Assembly: GCA_029781135.1 (NCBI GenBank)
Contig: JAKOXH010000001.1
Location: 46,325 to 110,324, forward strand
Source: Planctomycetota bacterium
GTDB lineage: Bacteria; Planctomycetota; Planctomycetia; Pirellulales; Lacipirellulaceae
Reading direction: 5' to 3'
Length of the DNA stretch: 64,000 nt
How positions within the stretch are numbered: the stretch's first letter is position 1; each line of letters opens with the position of its first letter. The notes beneath the pieces are model-generated. The model worked only from the letters and a program-made list of their open reading frames with translations. It made no database searches and was not told the DNA's origin. The translations under genes were made by a program, and so were the position numbers. Positions 17,463-26,335 of the stretch are shown piece after piece.

Positions 17463-17699
17463 ATGCCCGATCTCGTTCCCCTTTCCGTCCTTCGCAGCGG
17501 CCAAATCGGCGAGATCGGCCAGCTCGTTGGTGCCCCCGATCAAGTCCGCCGCCTGGAAGAACTTGGCCTGCGAACGGGTGCTCGCCTGGAAATGATCCGT
17601 TGCGGCGCTCCTTGCATCATCCGCGTCGACGGTAGCAAACTCTGCTTCCGCAACGACGATTCACTCCGCGTGCTCGTGCGGACAAGGAAGTCGGCATGA
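17463..17699 (+). CDS. feoA: FeoA domain protein, first copy
   Basis: 78-residue SH3-like cytosolic protein that assists FeoB in ferrous iron uptake. It shows PLSVLRSGQIGEIGQLVG, RLEELGLRTGARLEMIRCGAPCIIRVDGSKLCFRNDDS. First gene of the operon, downstream of the Fur box. Its stop overlaps the ATG of a second FeoA (17696) by 4 bp, implying translational coupling. Confidence 0.9.
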   Translation: MPDLVPLSVLRSGQIGEIGQLVGAPDQVRRLEELGLRTGARLEMIRCGAPCIIRVDGSKLCFRNDDSLRVLVRTRKSA

Positions 17700-17920
17700 C
17701 CCGCAAGGCGGCCGAGCTCGAAGTCGGCCAGGCCGGGCGCGTCACCCGCGTCGTCGGCGTCGATGAAGTGAGCCGGCGCATCCTGGAAATGGGCGTCACG
17801 CCTGGCGTCGAAATCCGCCGCATCGGCACCGCCCCGCTGGGCGACCCACTCGAGTTCGAACTCCGCGGCTACCGCCTCAGCCTGCGCAAGACCGAAGCGC
17901 TGCAAATCGAGATCGAATGA
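17696..17920 (+). CDS. feoA: FeoA domain protein, second copy
   Basis: 74-residue FeoA paralogue (ELEVGQAGRVTRVVGVDEVSRRILEMGVTPGVEIRRIGTAPLGDPLEFELRGYRLSLRKTEA). It matches FeoA more classically than the first copy, including the GDP.E...GY.LSLR.TEA ending. The two tandem FeoA proteins probably act together on FeoB. It is separated from feoB by 150 bp carrying an inverted-repeat element. Confidence 0.92.
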   Translation: MTRKAAELEVGQAGRVTRVVGVDEVSRRILEMGVTPGVEIRRIGTAPLGDPLEFELRGYRLSLRKTEALQIEIE

Positions 17921-17944
17921 AGCTGCATAACTAGAAATGCTATC

Positions 17945-18040
17945 TGCAAAAGACAAGGAGACCGGGAGACACGGAGACAAGGAGATCGGACGACAATGGT
18001 TTCTCCTTGTCTCCCCCTCTCCTTGTCTCCTTGTCTTTGC
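17945..18040. repeat. GACAAGGAGA...TCTCCTTGTC inverted-repeat element, copy 1
   Basis: TGCAAAAGACAAGGAGA at the left pairs with TCTCCTTGTCTTTGCA at the right; both arms contain further GACAAGGAGAC-like iterations. It lies between feoA and feoB within the operon. Related copies are at 40842-40938 (korA/korB gap) and, as one arm only, 34955-34990 inside putA. Confidence 0.85.
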
Positions 18041-18070
18041 ACTTGGTTCGATTTCCCAACCGTTTCGAAC

Positions 18071-20281
18071 ATGAACACCGCCTCGCCCACCAAACCGCTT
18101 CGCGTCGCCCTCGTGGGCAATCCCAACACGGGGAAGTCGACGCTCTTCACCGCGCTCGCGGGCGTGCGGCAACGGGTGGGCAATTACCCCGGCGTCACGG
18201 TCGAAAAAAAAACGGGCGCGATGCGCCTCGGCGACCAGGTGCTTGAACTCATCGACCTGCCGGGCACGTACAGCCTTGCACCGCGCTCGCCCGATGAAAT
18301 GGTCACGGTCGACGTGCTGCTCGGCCGGCGCGATAACGATGGCCCGCCCGATGTCGTCCTTTCGATCGTCGATGCCAGCAACCTCGAACGCAATCTTTAC
18401 CTTGTGAGCCAAGTGCTTTCGCTCGGCATACCGACGGTCATCGCGCTTAACATGGTCGACCTCGCGCACGATCGTGAAATTGAGATCGATATCGACGCAC
18501 TCACCGATCGCCTGAAAGTGCCGGTGGTGCCCGTGCAGGCCAATCGCGGCGTCGGCGTCGAAAGACTTTCGACCGCGCTGGCGTCTGCGGCCGCTGCCGG
18601 ACCGCGACAATTTGAAAACCCATTCCCCCCAGCATTCCAACAGCATACGGCCGACCTCGCCGATTGGCTCCATCAGAACGCCGGTCAGAAGCTGCCGCGG
18701 TTTCTCGTTGAGCGCCTGCTGCTCGATGGCGACGGCTACCTCGAAAGCGAACTGCTCAACGGCACTGCCGAAGTGGGCAAACAGAAGTTGCGGGCAGCCC
18801 GCGAGTCGCTTGCCGCCGCCGGCCTTCCTGTACCTGCCGTCGAAGCAATGGCCCGCTACGATTGGGTCGGCCGCACGCTCAATGGCATTTGTCGCCGGCC
18901 CGCTGGCCACCGCCGCACGACAACTGACCGCATCGACGCCCTCCTCACCCACAAAGTTTGGGGCACGCTCGTGTTCGTGCTCACGATGGCCGTGCTGTTC
19001 TCGTCGATCTTCGTGATGGCCGCGCCGCTCATGAATTTCATCGATGCCGGCGTGGGCGCGCTGGCCAGTTTCGTGGAAGGCGTGCTGCCCGATGGCGCGC
19101 TGCGTTCGCTGCTGGTCAACGGCGTCATCGGCGGCGTGGGAGCGGTCATTATCTTCCTGCCGCAAATCCTCATCTTGTTCCTGTTCATCGCGCTGCTCGA
19201 AGACTGCGGCTACATGGCCCGGGCCGCGTTCCTGATGGACCGGCTCATGGCCGGCGTCGGCCTCAGCGGCAAGTCGTTCATTCCGCTGTTGTCGTCGTTC
19301 GCGTGCGCCGTGCCCGGCATCATGGCCACGCGGGTCATCGAAAATCGCCGTGACCGTTTGGCGACGATCCTCATCGCGCCGCTCATGAGTTGCTCCGCGC
19401 GCTTGCCCGTCTATGTCATCCTCATCGGTGCGTTCGTGCCAGCCCACCGCTACCTCGGCGGCCTCGTCGGTCTGCAAGGCCTGGTGCTGCTGGGCATGTA
19501 TTCGATCGGCATTATCGTCGCGATTTGCGTCGCCTGGATTCTCAAACGCAGCGTCCTCCGTGGCGATACTCCGCCGTTCGTGTTGGAATTGCCGTCCTAC
19601 AAAGTCCCCTCGGCCCGCACCGTCGCCTTTCGCATGGGCGAACGCGGCTGGTCGTTCCTCGCCCGCGCGGGCACCGTCATCTTCGCCGTGACGATTGTTA
19701 TTTGGGCGCTCTCGTATTACCCGCGAAGCAACGATCGCGTGGCGGTCGATATCGCCAGCCGTCGCGCCGCAATTCAAAGTGACTCCGCCGCACTTGCCGC
19801 CTTCGACGACCCGCAAAACCTCGAACACCTCTCCGCCAGTTTGCACCAGCGTTACAGTTTCCTCGGCCGTGCCGGCCAACTCATCGAACCGGTCATCCGG
19901 CCGCTCGGCTGGGACTGGCGGATCGGCTGTGCCGCCATCGCCTCGTTCCCCGCCCGCGAAGTTGTGATGGGCGTCCTCGGCGTCATCTACAACTTGGGCA
20001 GCGATATCGACGTGAAGGCCGAGAGCGATCAGCATCGCCTGCAGGCCCAACTCCGCGCGGCCCGCTGGGACAACACCGGCAAACCCGTCTTCAACCTGCC
20101 GGTCGCCCTTTCGATCATGGTCTTCTTCGCCCTGTGTGCCCAATGTGCCGCGACGCTGGCCGTCATCCGCCGCGAAACCAACAGCTGGCGCTGGCCCGCA
20201 TTCACCTTCGCCTACATGACCACGCTCGCCTACGTCGGCGCGCTAATCACCTACCAACTCACCAGCCGCCTCCTCCTCTGA
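18071..20281 (+). CDS. feoB: Ferrous iron transporter B
   Basis: 736-residue inner-membrane Fe(II) permease. The start ATG 18071 (MNTASPTKPLRVALVG) is chosen because codons upstream come from the repeat. The N-terminal G protein has G1 GNPNTGKST (16-24), G3 DLPG (62-65) and G4 NMVD (127-130). Then come paired Gate motifs (LLSSFACAVPGIMATRVIENRRDRLATILIAPLMSCSARLPVYVIL) and the later helices (WRIGCAAIASFPAREVVMGVLGVIYNLG). Third gene of the Fur-box operon feoA-feoA-feoB. Confidence 0.97.
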   Translation: MNTASPTKPLRVALVGNPNTGKSTLFTALAGVRQRVGNYPGVTVEKKTGAMRLGDQVLELIDLPGTYSLAPRSPDEMVTVDVLLGRRDNDGPPDVVLSIVDASNLERNLYLVSQVLSLGIPTVIALNMVDLAHDREIEIDIDALTDRLKVPVVPVQANRGVGVERLSTALASAAAAGPRQFENPFPPAFQQHTADLADWLHQNAGQKLPRFLVERLLLDGDGYLESELLNGTAEVGKQKLRAARESLAAAGLPVPAVEAMARYDWVGRTLNGICRRPAGHRRTTTDRIDALLTHKVWGTLVFVLTMAVLFSSIFVMAAPLMNFIDAGVGALASFVEGVLPDGALRSLLVNGVIGGVGAVIIFLPQILILFLFIALLEDCGYMARAAFLMDRLMAGVGLSGKSFIPLLSSFACAVPGIMATRVIENRRDRLATILIAPLMSCSARLPVYVILIGAFVPAHRYLGGLVGLQGLVLLGMYSIGIIVAICVAWILKRSVLRGDTPPFVLELPSYKVPSARTVAFRMGERGWSFLARAGTVIFAVTIVIWALSYYPRSNDRVAVDIASRRAAIQSDSAALAAFDDPQNLEHLSASLHQRYSFLGRAGQLIEPVIRPLGWDWRIGCAAIASFPAREVVMGVLGVIYNLGSDIDVKAESDQHRLQAQLRAARWDNTGKPVFNLPVALSIMVFFALCAQCAATLAVIRRETNSWRWPAFTFAYMTTLAYVGALITYQLTSRLLL

Positions 20282-20323
20282 CCCTCGACCCCTGACCCCT
20301 GACCCCCGTCCCCTCTCCCCTCC

Positions 20324-20527
20324 ATGCAAGACCTCATCGCCATCCTGATCGCGATCACCGCCGCGGCCTTCCTCATCCGCCGCAGCTGGCAGCGAATCGT
20401 GCAACGCCGCTCGGCTTGCGGTGCCTGTTCACATTGCCCGGCCAACGTTCAATCCAATCCGTGCCAATTGGTGACGCTTACTCTGCCTATGTCTCACGCA
20501 GAGACGCAAAGACGCAAAGGATCTTAG
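20324..20527 (+). CDS. FeoB-associated Cys-rich small membrane protein
   Basis: 67-residue protein: one N-terminal transmembrane helix (LIAILIAITAAAFLIRRSW), a basic stretch, then CGACSHCPA, the layout of the small Cys-rich proteins often found after feoB. Its role in iron transport is unproven. It lies 42 bp after feoB. The last dozen residues (MSHAETQRRKGS) are encoded by the left arm of an inverted repeat (20492 on), so the native C-terminus was probably shorter and the repeat has extended it. Confidence 0.7.
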   Translation: MQDLIAILIAITAAAFLIRRSWQRIVQRRSACGACSHCPANVQSNPCQLVTLTLPMSHAETQRRKGS

Positions 20528-20798
20528 CGAGCGATTTGAGTGGTTTGTGGTTTGTCGATATCTATTGAGGCCTGCGCAGCCAATGGACTGTGGGAGGCCT
20601 CTCCGAGGCCGATTTCGTGCTGTAATGGATAGCGTCATCGGCGTCGGGAGACGCCTCCCACAGGATCATTCACCGCAGCTTTCAATAGAACATCAATCTC
20701 ATGCTTGGCACTTCTCGAACCATCGAATCGCGGCCCATTAGCGTCGATTAGCGGTCTAACATTTTCAGCTTCTCTGCGTCTTTGCGCCTCTGCGTGAT
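20492..20798. repeat. Nested element: outer GCAGAGACGCAAAG repeat enclosing a TGTGGGAGGC element
   Basis: The outer arms are 20492-20520 (TCTCACGCAGAGACGC...) and 20771-20798 (...GCGCCTCTGCGTGA), in inverted order. Between them, 20562-20662 is a reverse-orientation copy of the TGTGGGAGGC element seen at 9518 and 58078, including its tail TATTGAGGCCTGCGCAGCCA. This looks like one element inserted into another. It fills the gap before mutY. Confidence 0.75.
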
Positions 20799-20809
20799 AC
20801 AATCCGAGC

Positions 20810-21937
20810 ATGCCCGCCGCGACGGAACGCAAATTGACCGCACCTACGACCAAGGCTCATTTCACCGCCGCTCATAAGCAGTCGCTGCGCCGTCGGCTGC
20901 TCGCCTGGTACGCCAAGCACGCTCGCGACTTGCCTTGGCGACGCTTGTGCGATCCCTATCGGGTGTGGATCAGCGAGATCATGCTCCAGCAAACGCAGGT
21001 GGCCACGGTCCGCGACTACTTCACACGCTTTATCGCCGCGTTTCCCGATGTGCGTTCGCTGGCCGCCGTCGAAGAAGTTGATGTCCTACGCCTGTGGGAA
21101 GGCCTCGGCTACTACCGTCGCGCTCGCCAATTACATGCCGCCGCCAAGCAAGTCGTCGAACTCCACGCCGGCAGCTTCCCGCGCGACGTCGTCGAACTCC
21201 AATCCCTCCCCGGCATTGGTCGCTACACCGCCGGCGCGATCGCGTCGATCGCCTTCGACCAGCGCGCCCCAATACTCGAAGCGAACACCATCCGCCTCTT
21301 CAGCCGTCTCCTCGCTTTCACCGGCGAGGCCACTTCAGCGGCTGGGCAATCCACATTGTGGAAGTTCGCCGAAGAAATCCTCCCACAAAAAGGCGTAGCT
21401 AGTTTCAACCAGGCGCTCATGGAACTCGGCTCCCTCGTCTGCACGCCCAAGGAGCCGCAATGCGACCAGTGCCCGCTCGCCAGTTTGTGTGCCGCCAACA
21501 AACTCGGGTTGCAGCACGAAATCCCCGCCGCCAAACCGCGCCCCACGTTCACTCACGTCCGCGAAGCCGCGATCATCGTCCGCAAGAACGGCAGCGTCCT
21601 CATGCGTCGTTGCGGCGAAAATGAACGCTGGGCCGGCCTCTGGGATTTCCCCCGCTTCGAACTCGATTCCACCGGCCCGCTATTCGCAAAACAAGAAATT
21701 GTTGCCAAGGTCGCCGCCCAAACTGGCATCCAATGTGCCCCGGGTGCCATTTTGAAAACACTCAAGCACGGCGTCACGCGCTACCGCATCACGCTTGATT
21801 GCTACGACGCCACTTATATCGGCGGTCGCCTGAAGTCATCACCAGCCGCACCGATCCGCTGGACCGCACTCTCTCAACTGACCGCGCTGCCGCTCAGCAC
21901 CACCGGCCGCAACATCGCCACACTTGTCGCACGTTGA
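20810..21937 (+). CDS. mutY: A/G-specific adenine glycosylase
   Basis: Base-excision repair glycosylase removing adenine mispaired with 8-oxoguanine, 375 residues. Visible: catalytic Glu56 in WISEIMLQQTQV, helix-hairpin-helix LPGIGRYTAGAIASIAF, the [4Fe-4S] ligands C-x6-C-x2-C-x5-C (CTPKEPQCDQCPLASLC) and a NUDIX-like C-terminal domain recognising 8-oxoG. Oddity: the usual LDGNV motif carrying the catalytic Asp reads LEANT here, so Glu157 stands where Asp is expected. Confidence 0.93.
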   Translation: MPAATERKLTAPTTKAHFTAAHKQSLRRRLLAWYAKHARDLPWRRLCDPYRVWISEIMLQQTQVATVRDYFTRFIAAFPDVRSLAAVEEVDVLRLWEGLGYYRRARQLHAAAKQVVELHAGSFPRDVVELQSLPGIGRYTAGAIASIAFDQRAPILEANTIRLFSRLLAFTGEATSAAGQSTLWKFAEEILPQKGVASFNQALMELGSLVCTPKEPQCDQCPLASLCAANKLGLQHEIPAAKPRPTFTHVREAAIIVRKNGSVLMRRCGENERWAGLWDFPRFELDSTGPLFAKQEIVAKVAAQTGIQCAPGAILKTLKHGVTRYRITLDCYDATYIGGRLKSSPAAPIRWTALSQLTALPLSTTGRNIATLVAR

Positions 21938-21987
21938 CACGTATAGTGTAAATAAATACACTATCGCTGTGAAGGATTCGTTTTCGT

Positions 21988-22086
21988 GGGTGGCATGCCC
22001 TCGCTCGCGTCGACATGCTCACGCGAAACATTTGCGCTCTAACGCGAGCGTGGGCATGTCCTTGTTTCGCGATAGCATGCCACCCC
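21988..22086. repeat. GGGTGGCATGC...GCATGCCACCC inverted-repeat element, copy 3
   Basis: A full-length copy (about 99 bp) with the inner CATGCTCACGCGAAAC / GTTTCGCGATAGCATG pair, located between mutY and the radical SAM gene. Same orientation and layout as copy 1. Confidence 0.87.
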
Positions 22087-22124
22087 AGAAATAATTCGTT
22101 GCTCTCCTCTCAGGCCACCTGCTT

Positions 22125-23198
22125 ATGTCTCACTCCATCAAGGGTCGCGGCGCCGCCATCCAGCCGCCGAATCGGTACCTCGCCGTGCATTGCGAGCGCG
22201 ACCTCGATCAAATCGAGTGGGACACCGAATACCTCGCCGACCTCGGCCGCCCGCCGACGCAATATTTGCCTGATAACTCCCAATCGATCGTCGCGGAAAA
22301 CGATAGCCCCGATGTCGGCTTCCGCTACAGCGTGAATCCTTATCGCGGCTGTTCGCACGGCTGCAGCTATTGCTACGCCCGCCCCGGCCACGAATACCTA
22401 GGGCTTAGCGCCGGCCTTGACTTCGAAACGAAAATCCTGGTGAAGCACCGCGCCGCCGAACTGCTGCGCGAGTTCCTGGCACGCCCCTCGTGGAGACCGG
22501 AAACAATCGCCTTCTCCGGCGTCACCGATTGCTATCAACCGGCCGAACGCGAGTTTCGCATCACGCGGTCGTGTCTGGCCGTGGCCGCCGAGTGCATTCA
22601 ACCCATCGGCATCGTTACCAAGAACGCGCTCGTTTGCCGAGACATCGACTTGCTCTCGCAACTCGCAGCCCATAATGCCGTTCGTGTGGGAATCTCCATC
22701 ACGACGCTCGATGCCTCACTCGCCCGTGTGATGGAACCTCGCACCAGTTCGCCAGAAGCGCGCCTGCGCGCCATCCGTGAACTCACCGCCGCCGGCATCC
22801 CCGCGCAGGTGATGACCGCGCCGATCATCCCCGGCCTCAACGATTGCGAGATTCCGGCGATCTTGGCCGCCGCCCGCGAGGCAGGCGCGACGAACGCGGC
22901 CTACGTGCTCCTGCGGCTACCAACAACGGTGCGGCCGGTCTTCGTGGATTGGCTCGAACGCACGCAGCCCACCAAAGCTGAGCGCGTACAGTCGTTCATC
23001 CGCTCGACGCGCGGCGGCTGCTTCAACGATTCCACGTTTGGCCGCCGCCAGGTCGGCACGGGCAACCTGGCCGAAGTCATTGCCGACACGTTCCGCATCC
23101 GGTGCGCGAAGCTCGGTTACGCCGAAAAGCATGCTCCCCTCAACGCCGATGCTTTTCGCCCGCCCCGCGCAACCGCGGGCCAGCGGCGCCTCTTCTGA
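22125..23198 (+). CDS. Radical SAM protein, PA0069/SplB-like family
   Basis: 357-residue iron-sulfur protein. The radical SAM cluster motif CSHGCSYCYAR follows the family signature RYSVNPYRGC. Later segments (IAFSGVTDCYQPAE, TKNALVCRDIDLLSQLA, SITTLD, APIIPGLND) match the PA0069-type group of uncharacterised radical SAM proteins related to spore photoproduct lyase. The reaction is unknown. The C-terminal third ends with a basic, proline-rich tail. It stands alone after a repeat element. Confidence 0.88.
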   Translation: MSHSIKGRGAAIQPPNRYLAVHCERDLDQIEWDTEYLADLGRPPTQYLPDNSQSIVAENDSPDVGFRYSVNPYRGCSHGCSYCYARPGHEYLGLSAGLDFETKILVKHRAAELLREFLARPSWRPETIAFSGVTDCYQPAEREFRITRSCLAVAAECIQPIGIVTKNALVCRDIDLLSQLAAHNAVRVGISITTLDASLARVMEPRTSSPEARLRAIRELTAAGIPAQVMTAPIIPGLNDCEIPAILAAAREAGATNAAYVLLRLPTTVRPVFVDWLERTQPTKAERVQSFIRSTRGGCFNDSTFGRRQVGTGNLAEVIADTFRIRCAKLGYAEKHAPLNADAFRPPRATAGQRRLF

Positions 23199-23224
23199 CC
23201 CGCCGTGCCATTATTGGCCAGCAA

Positions 23225-23899
23225 CTAGGTAATTCGTCGTTCAAACGGACTATACAGATGGCTGGTACCATCATCCATCAACGTGTTGATTCCCAGCCCG
23301 CCGTCAATATACGAATTCGCTGTCGTCACATCCGAGATCGTCAGCATATCGTTGCCGTCCCCCATCCTGGTGCTAAGCCTCTTGGTTGCCAAGCTGGTAA
23401 GCGCGAGATTGTCGTTGCCGACACCTCCTTTGATCTTGGTGGTGCCCGCTACCGTCGTATTCGTCATGGTAAGGGTATCGGCGCCCGTTCCGAGATTCAC
23501 TCTCAGATTGCCTTTCGCGGTAACGCCTGAAATGGTCAACGTGTCAACGCCCTCGTTCATGTTGACGACGGCATTCCCGCGAATGGTGAGGTTGGTGATA
23601 ACCACCGTATCGTCGCCCCCCAACATGTTGATCTTGAGATTCTTGGTGAAGCCCGAGACGGTTGTTGTACCGTTGGGCGTGCCGTTAATGCTAGTCGCCG
23701 CGCCGCCGGCCGTTACTCCAGAAACAACTACCTGCCCCGCCGATGCCCCCGGAGCAATCGTAATGCTGTTGCCCAGGTAATCGCCCGTAATGGAAAGCGT
23801 CCCTTGGAAAAGTTTGACCGAAACGTCGCCGGCCATCATCTGTCGCTGTTCGAGCGATTCAAACTTAAGCCGATTACCTGTTTTGCGAGAAAATGCCAT
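23225..23899 (-). CDS. Exported beta-repeat protein with planctomycete LEPR-type N-terminal motif
   Basis: 224 residues. The N-terminus RLKFESLEQRQMMAGDV is the planctomycete export/sorting motif (LEPR-XLL type). The rest is a run of short beta-strand repeats rich in Thr, Val, Asn and Gly (GDDTVVITNLTIRGNAVVNMNEGVDTLTISGV...), suggesting a parallel beta-helix at the cell surface. Function unknown. Transcribed divergently from the YHYH gene across a 326-bp gap. Confidence 0.8.
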   Translation of the reverse strand: MAFSRKTGNRLKFESLEQRQMMAGDVSVKLFQGTLSITGDYLGNSITIAPGASAGQVVVSGVTAGGAATSINGTPNGTTTVSGFTKNLKINMLGGDDTVVITNLTIRGNAVVNMNEGVDTLTISGVTAKGNLRVNLGTGADTLTMTNTTVAGTTKIKGGVGNDNLALTSLATKRLSTRMGDGNDMLTISDVTTANSYIDGGLGINTLMDDGTSHLYSPFERRIT

Positions 23900-24225
23900 T
23901 GGTCACGTACCTCATCGATAAGAAAATGGCTGCGAGGATGGATTCGTTATCCCTCAACCTCTTTGGTGATTTAACGAAACTTTTCCCAGAATTGCGGGTT
24001 CACGCAGGAATGCGTACGGCTTGTACTTGCTGTAGGCAATGTGCCGGTTGTTATGGTTGTATCGTCTGCGCCGACTACGAAACCCACAGCATTTTTGACC
24101 CGCAGCAGTGGAACTTTATGCGTTTTCACCGCGATGCCAGCAGCGCTGCCGGCACGAGAGGCGTTAAACCTTGCGCAGTTATCGCCATCCACTATTTCAA
24201 GGCTTTTTCGCAACAATTCGCGATC
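23900..24225. other. Divergent intergenic region
   Basis: 326 bp between two genes for exported proteins on opposite strands. The frame of the plus-strand gene is open through it from 23893, but its translation is not family-like, so I treat it as the shared promoter region. No clear paired promoter motif or repeat family was recognised. Confidence 0.4.
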
Positions 24226-25218
24226 ATGACCATGCCCGACAAAACTCTGCTAGCGGTCTTCGCAGGCACGCTCGTCTCCGCCATCTTCACGACTGCCGCC
24301 CCCTCTATTGCCCAGCAAGAAGATTCGCCGGCAGCAAGGTCCTCCAACAAGCAGGAAACCAATCAAGTGAACATCTTCACGCACGACGGCAAACGCATCG
24401 TCGCAGCCAACGGCCTGCCCGATCATGAACATGGCCAGTTCCCTAACCGCGGTAATCCCAATTCAATCCGCGAACAGCACTACACGTTTGAAATGCCGCT
24501 CGAGCCCCAGGCGGCTGACAAGCCGCGACCGCTTACCTTTTACCTATTTGGCGTCGCCATCAACGGCGTCGTCTTCGACCCCGGCACGGCCGAAATCTGG
24601 GTTCCCGGACGAAAGGTTGTCAATCGTCCCGGTCCCCACACGCGTTTATTTCCCGGTCAAGAACTCGATCGTGCCTGGAACTACGAATGCCTGGGCAAGA
24701 TGGATTTGGGTGTCGACGCCAACCACGCTCACGTGCAGCCCAACGGCGCGTATCACTATCACGGCCTGCCGACTGCGCTCATCGAACGCCTACGAACAGA
24801 GCAGGGTGCCAACAAGATGCTCCTCGTTGGTTTCGCCGCCGACGGCTTTCCCATCTACTCCGAATTTGGCCACGAGAAGACGAGTGACGCGAACTCTCCG
24901 CTCAAGAAACTGCGGCCCAGTTACCAACTGAAGAAAGGCCAGCGCCCGACCGGCGACGACGGCCCAGGCGGCGAATACGACGGCACGTTCGCCCAAGATT
25001 ATGAGTTCGTCGTCGGCAGCGGCGACCTCGACCAATGCAACGGCCGCGACGGCGTGACCCCCGAATACCCCACCGGCACCTACTACTACGTCCTCACCGA
25101 CGCGTTCCCGTTCATTCCCCGTTACTTCCACGGCACGCCCGACCCATCGTTCGTAAAACCAGGTCCGCGCTCGCGTCCCCGTCTCCTCCCCGGCGGCCAC
25201 CGCGGACCACCACCATGA
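24226..25218 (+). CDS. Secreted YHYH domain protein
   Basis: About 330 residues. The start at 24226 (or the ATG at 24232) gives a signal peptide (PDKTLLAVFAGTLVSAIFTTAAPSIAQ). The core has the domain's naming motif in NGAYHYHGLP, preceded by DANHAHVQPNG and followed by LVGFAADGFPIYSE. The histidine cluster suggests metal binding; function is unknown. The tail is Pro/Arg/His-rich. Monocistronic; the next gene is a toxin-antitoxin pair. Confidence 0.85.
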   Translation: MTMPDKTLLAVFAGTLVSAIFTTAAPSIAQQEDSPAARSSNKQETNQVNIFTHDGKRIVAANGLPDHEHGQFPNRGNPNSIREQHYTFEMPLEPQAADKPRPLTFYLFGVAINGVVFDPGTAEIWVPGRKVVNRPGPHTRLFPGQELDRAWNYECLGKMDLGVDANHAHVQPNGAYHYHGLPTALIERLRTEQGANKMLLVGFAADGFPIYSEFGHEKTSDANSPLKKLRPSYQLKKGQRPTGDDGPGGEYDGTFAQDYEFVVGSGDLDQCNGRDGVTPEYPTGTYYYVLTDAFPFIPRYFHGTPDPSFVKPGPRSRPRLLPGGHRGPPP

Positions 25219-25257
25219 TTCGATCTGCCGCGTCCACAGGTTACAATGACAGGATAT

Positions 25258-25284
25258 TTGTATTCAAACCGCCCATGTTATAAT
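25258..25284 (+). promoter_or_regulatory. Probable promoter of the antitoxin-PIN pair
   Basis: A consensus TATAAT (25279-25284) lies about 38 bases before the antitoxin ATG. TTGTAT (25258-25263) is a possible -35, but the 15-base spacing is short, so only the -10 is convincing. Confidence 0.45.
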
Positions 25285-25322
25285 TGGGAGCAGATGCGAC
25301 AGGACGATTGGGGAATACCGTT

Positions 25323-25604
25323 ATGAATATCGACTACCATTCCATTGGGTTGACGACACAACAGCAGCTGCAACTGTCAATGCTTTCCCAACGGACCGGC
25401 AAGAGCCCAAGTGAATTATTGGATGAATTGCTGGCACAATGTTCCGCGCCAATAGCCAAGGCAAATGACGCGGGTAACGTTCCGATTCCGACGCTGTATG
25501 AGGTCTTCGTCGCCGATGGTTCTATCGGCATGGTGCACGGCGGGCCAACGGACATGAGCACGAATCCGAAGTACTTAGAAGGATTCGGTCAAAGTGGAAA
25601 GTGA
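25323..25604 (+). CDS. Putative antitoxin of a PIN-domain pair
   Basis: 93-residue protein starting at ATG 25323 (MNIDYHSIGLTTQQQLQLSMLSQRTGKSPSELLDELL), a ribbon-helix-helix-like N-terminus, with a flexible C-terminal part (TLYEVFVADGSIGMVHGGPTDMSTNPKYLEGFG) that may wrap the toxin. It overlaps the PIN gene by 11 bp. The antitoxin role is inferred from order, size and partner. Confidence 0.6.
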   Translation: MNIDYHSIGLTTQQQLQLSMLSQRTGKSPSELLDELLAQCSAPIAKANDAGNVPIPTLYEVFVADGSIGMVHGGPTDMSTNPKYLEGFGQSGK

Positions 25605-26013
25605 GCGCGTACTTGTCGCTACAGGTGCCATTGTGGCAACGTATCGCGCCAATGACGATCACCATTTGGCGAGTATCGATATTTGGCGGCGCCTGCGTTC
25701 ACCACAATACACGTGTTGGCCGGTGATAACTGAAGTCGTGTATCTCCTCAAGGATTCACCCGCGGCAGTGCGAAGTGTACTCGCGAAAATTGCGGACGGT
25801 CACTTGATAATTCTTCCCTTGGCCGCGGCAGACGCGCAAGCGATCTCCAATGTGTTCGCGACGTTTGACGATCAAGACACCGATCTTGCTGACGCCTGTT
25901 TAGTTCATCTCGCCGAAAGAGAGTCGATTCCCACGGTGTTTACATTCGACAGACGACACTTTTCCGTATACCGTACGGCCTCGGGCAAGGCTTTGTCGAT
26001 GTTGTCCCATTAA
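25594..26013 (+). CDS. PIN-domain protein with first catalytic Asp replaced (probably inactive VapC-like toxin)
   Basis: 139-residue PIN fold starting at GTG 25594. Family PIN nucleases begin xxLxDTGAxxA, where Asp binds the metal ion; here it reads VLVATGAIVATYRANDDHH, so Ala9 (codon GCT, 25618-25620) replaces Asp. The other acids appear present: Glu in VITEVVYLL, Asp in DTDLADACLVHLAE and Asp in VFTFDRRHF. A single GAT-to-GCT change would explain it. RNA cleavage is probably abolished, while antitoxin binding may remain. Confidence 0.75.
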   Translation: MESERVLVATGAIVATYRANDDHHLASIDIWRRLRSPQYTCWPVITEVVYLLKDSPAAVRSVLAKIADGHLIILPLAAADAQAISNVFATFDDQDTDLADACLVHLAERESIPTVFTFDRRHFSVYRTASGKALSMLSH

Positions 26014-26335
26014 ATGGATGTCACGCGTGTTTTCCTTACCGTTCCAACTCGACAACCACGGATGATGCTACCGTCGCCTACTCCGTCCGCGAAATACCAA
26101 CAACAGTCGCCACATTGACATTGGCCATGAACTTAGCAGCTTTAGCCTGCCGTTGGCTCCGCAAATAACCCGGTTCTCAGCCGCTTCCCCCCGAACCCAA
26201 CCGGTTGCGGCCCGGTCCCTGGAGAGATATTATCGAGGTTTCCCGTTCGTCTTGCCCCCTCTCCCCGTGGGAGAGTCCCGGCCAAGGGTGCCTCGGCCCC
26301 CTGTCCCCTGCATCCCCCATCCTGCATCCTCCCCC
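26014..26335. other. Intergenic region upstream of ilvN
   Basis: 322 bp without a convincing gene. The ilvN frame is open from 26153, but codons before 26336 give a proline-rich, non-family sequence. A C-rich stretch (26254-26335) precedes the start. No leader-peptide attenuator or T-box could be recognised. Confidence 0.4.

Noticed and set aside
17540..20143. 867-codon open frame antisense to feoA-feoB
   Set aside because: Its sequence is His/Asp/Arg-rich and has no domain; it mirrors the codon pattern of feoB.
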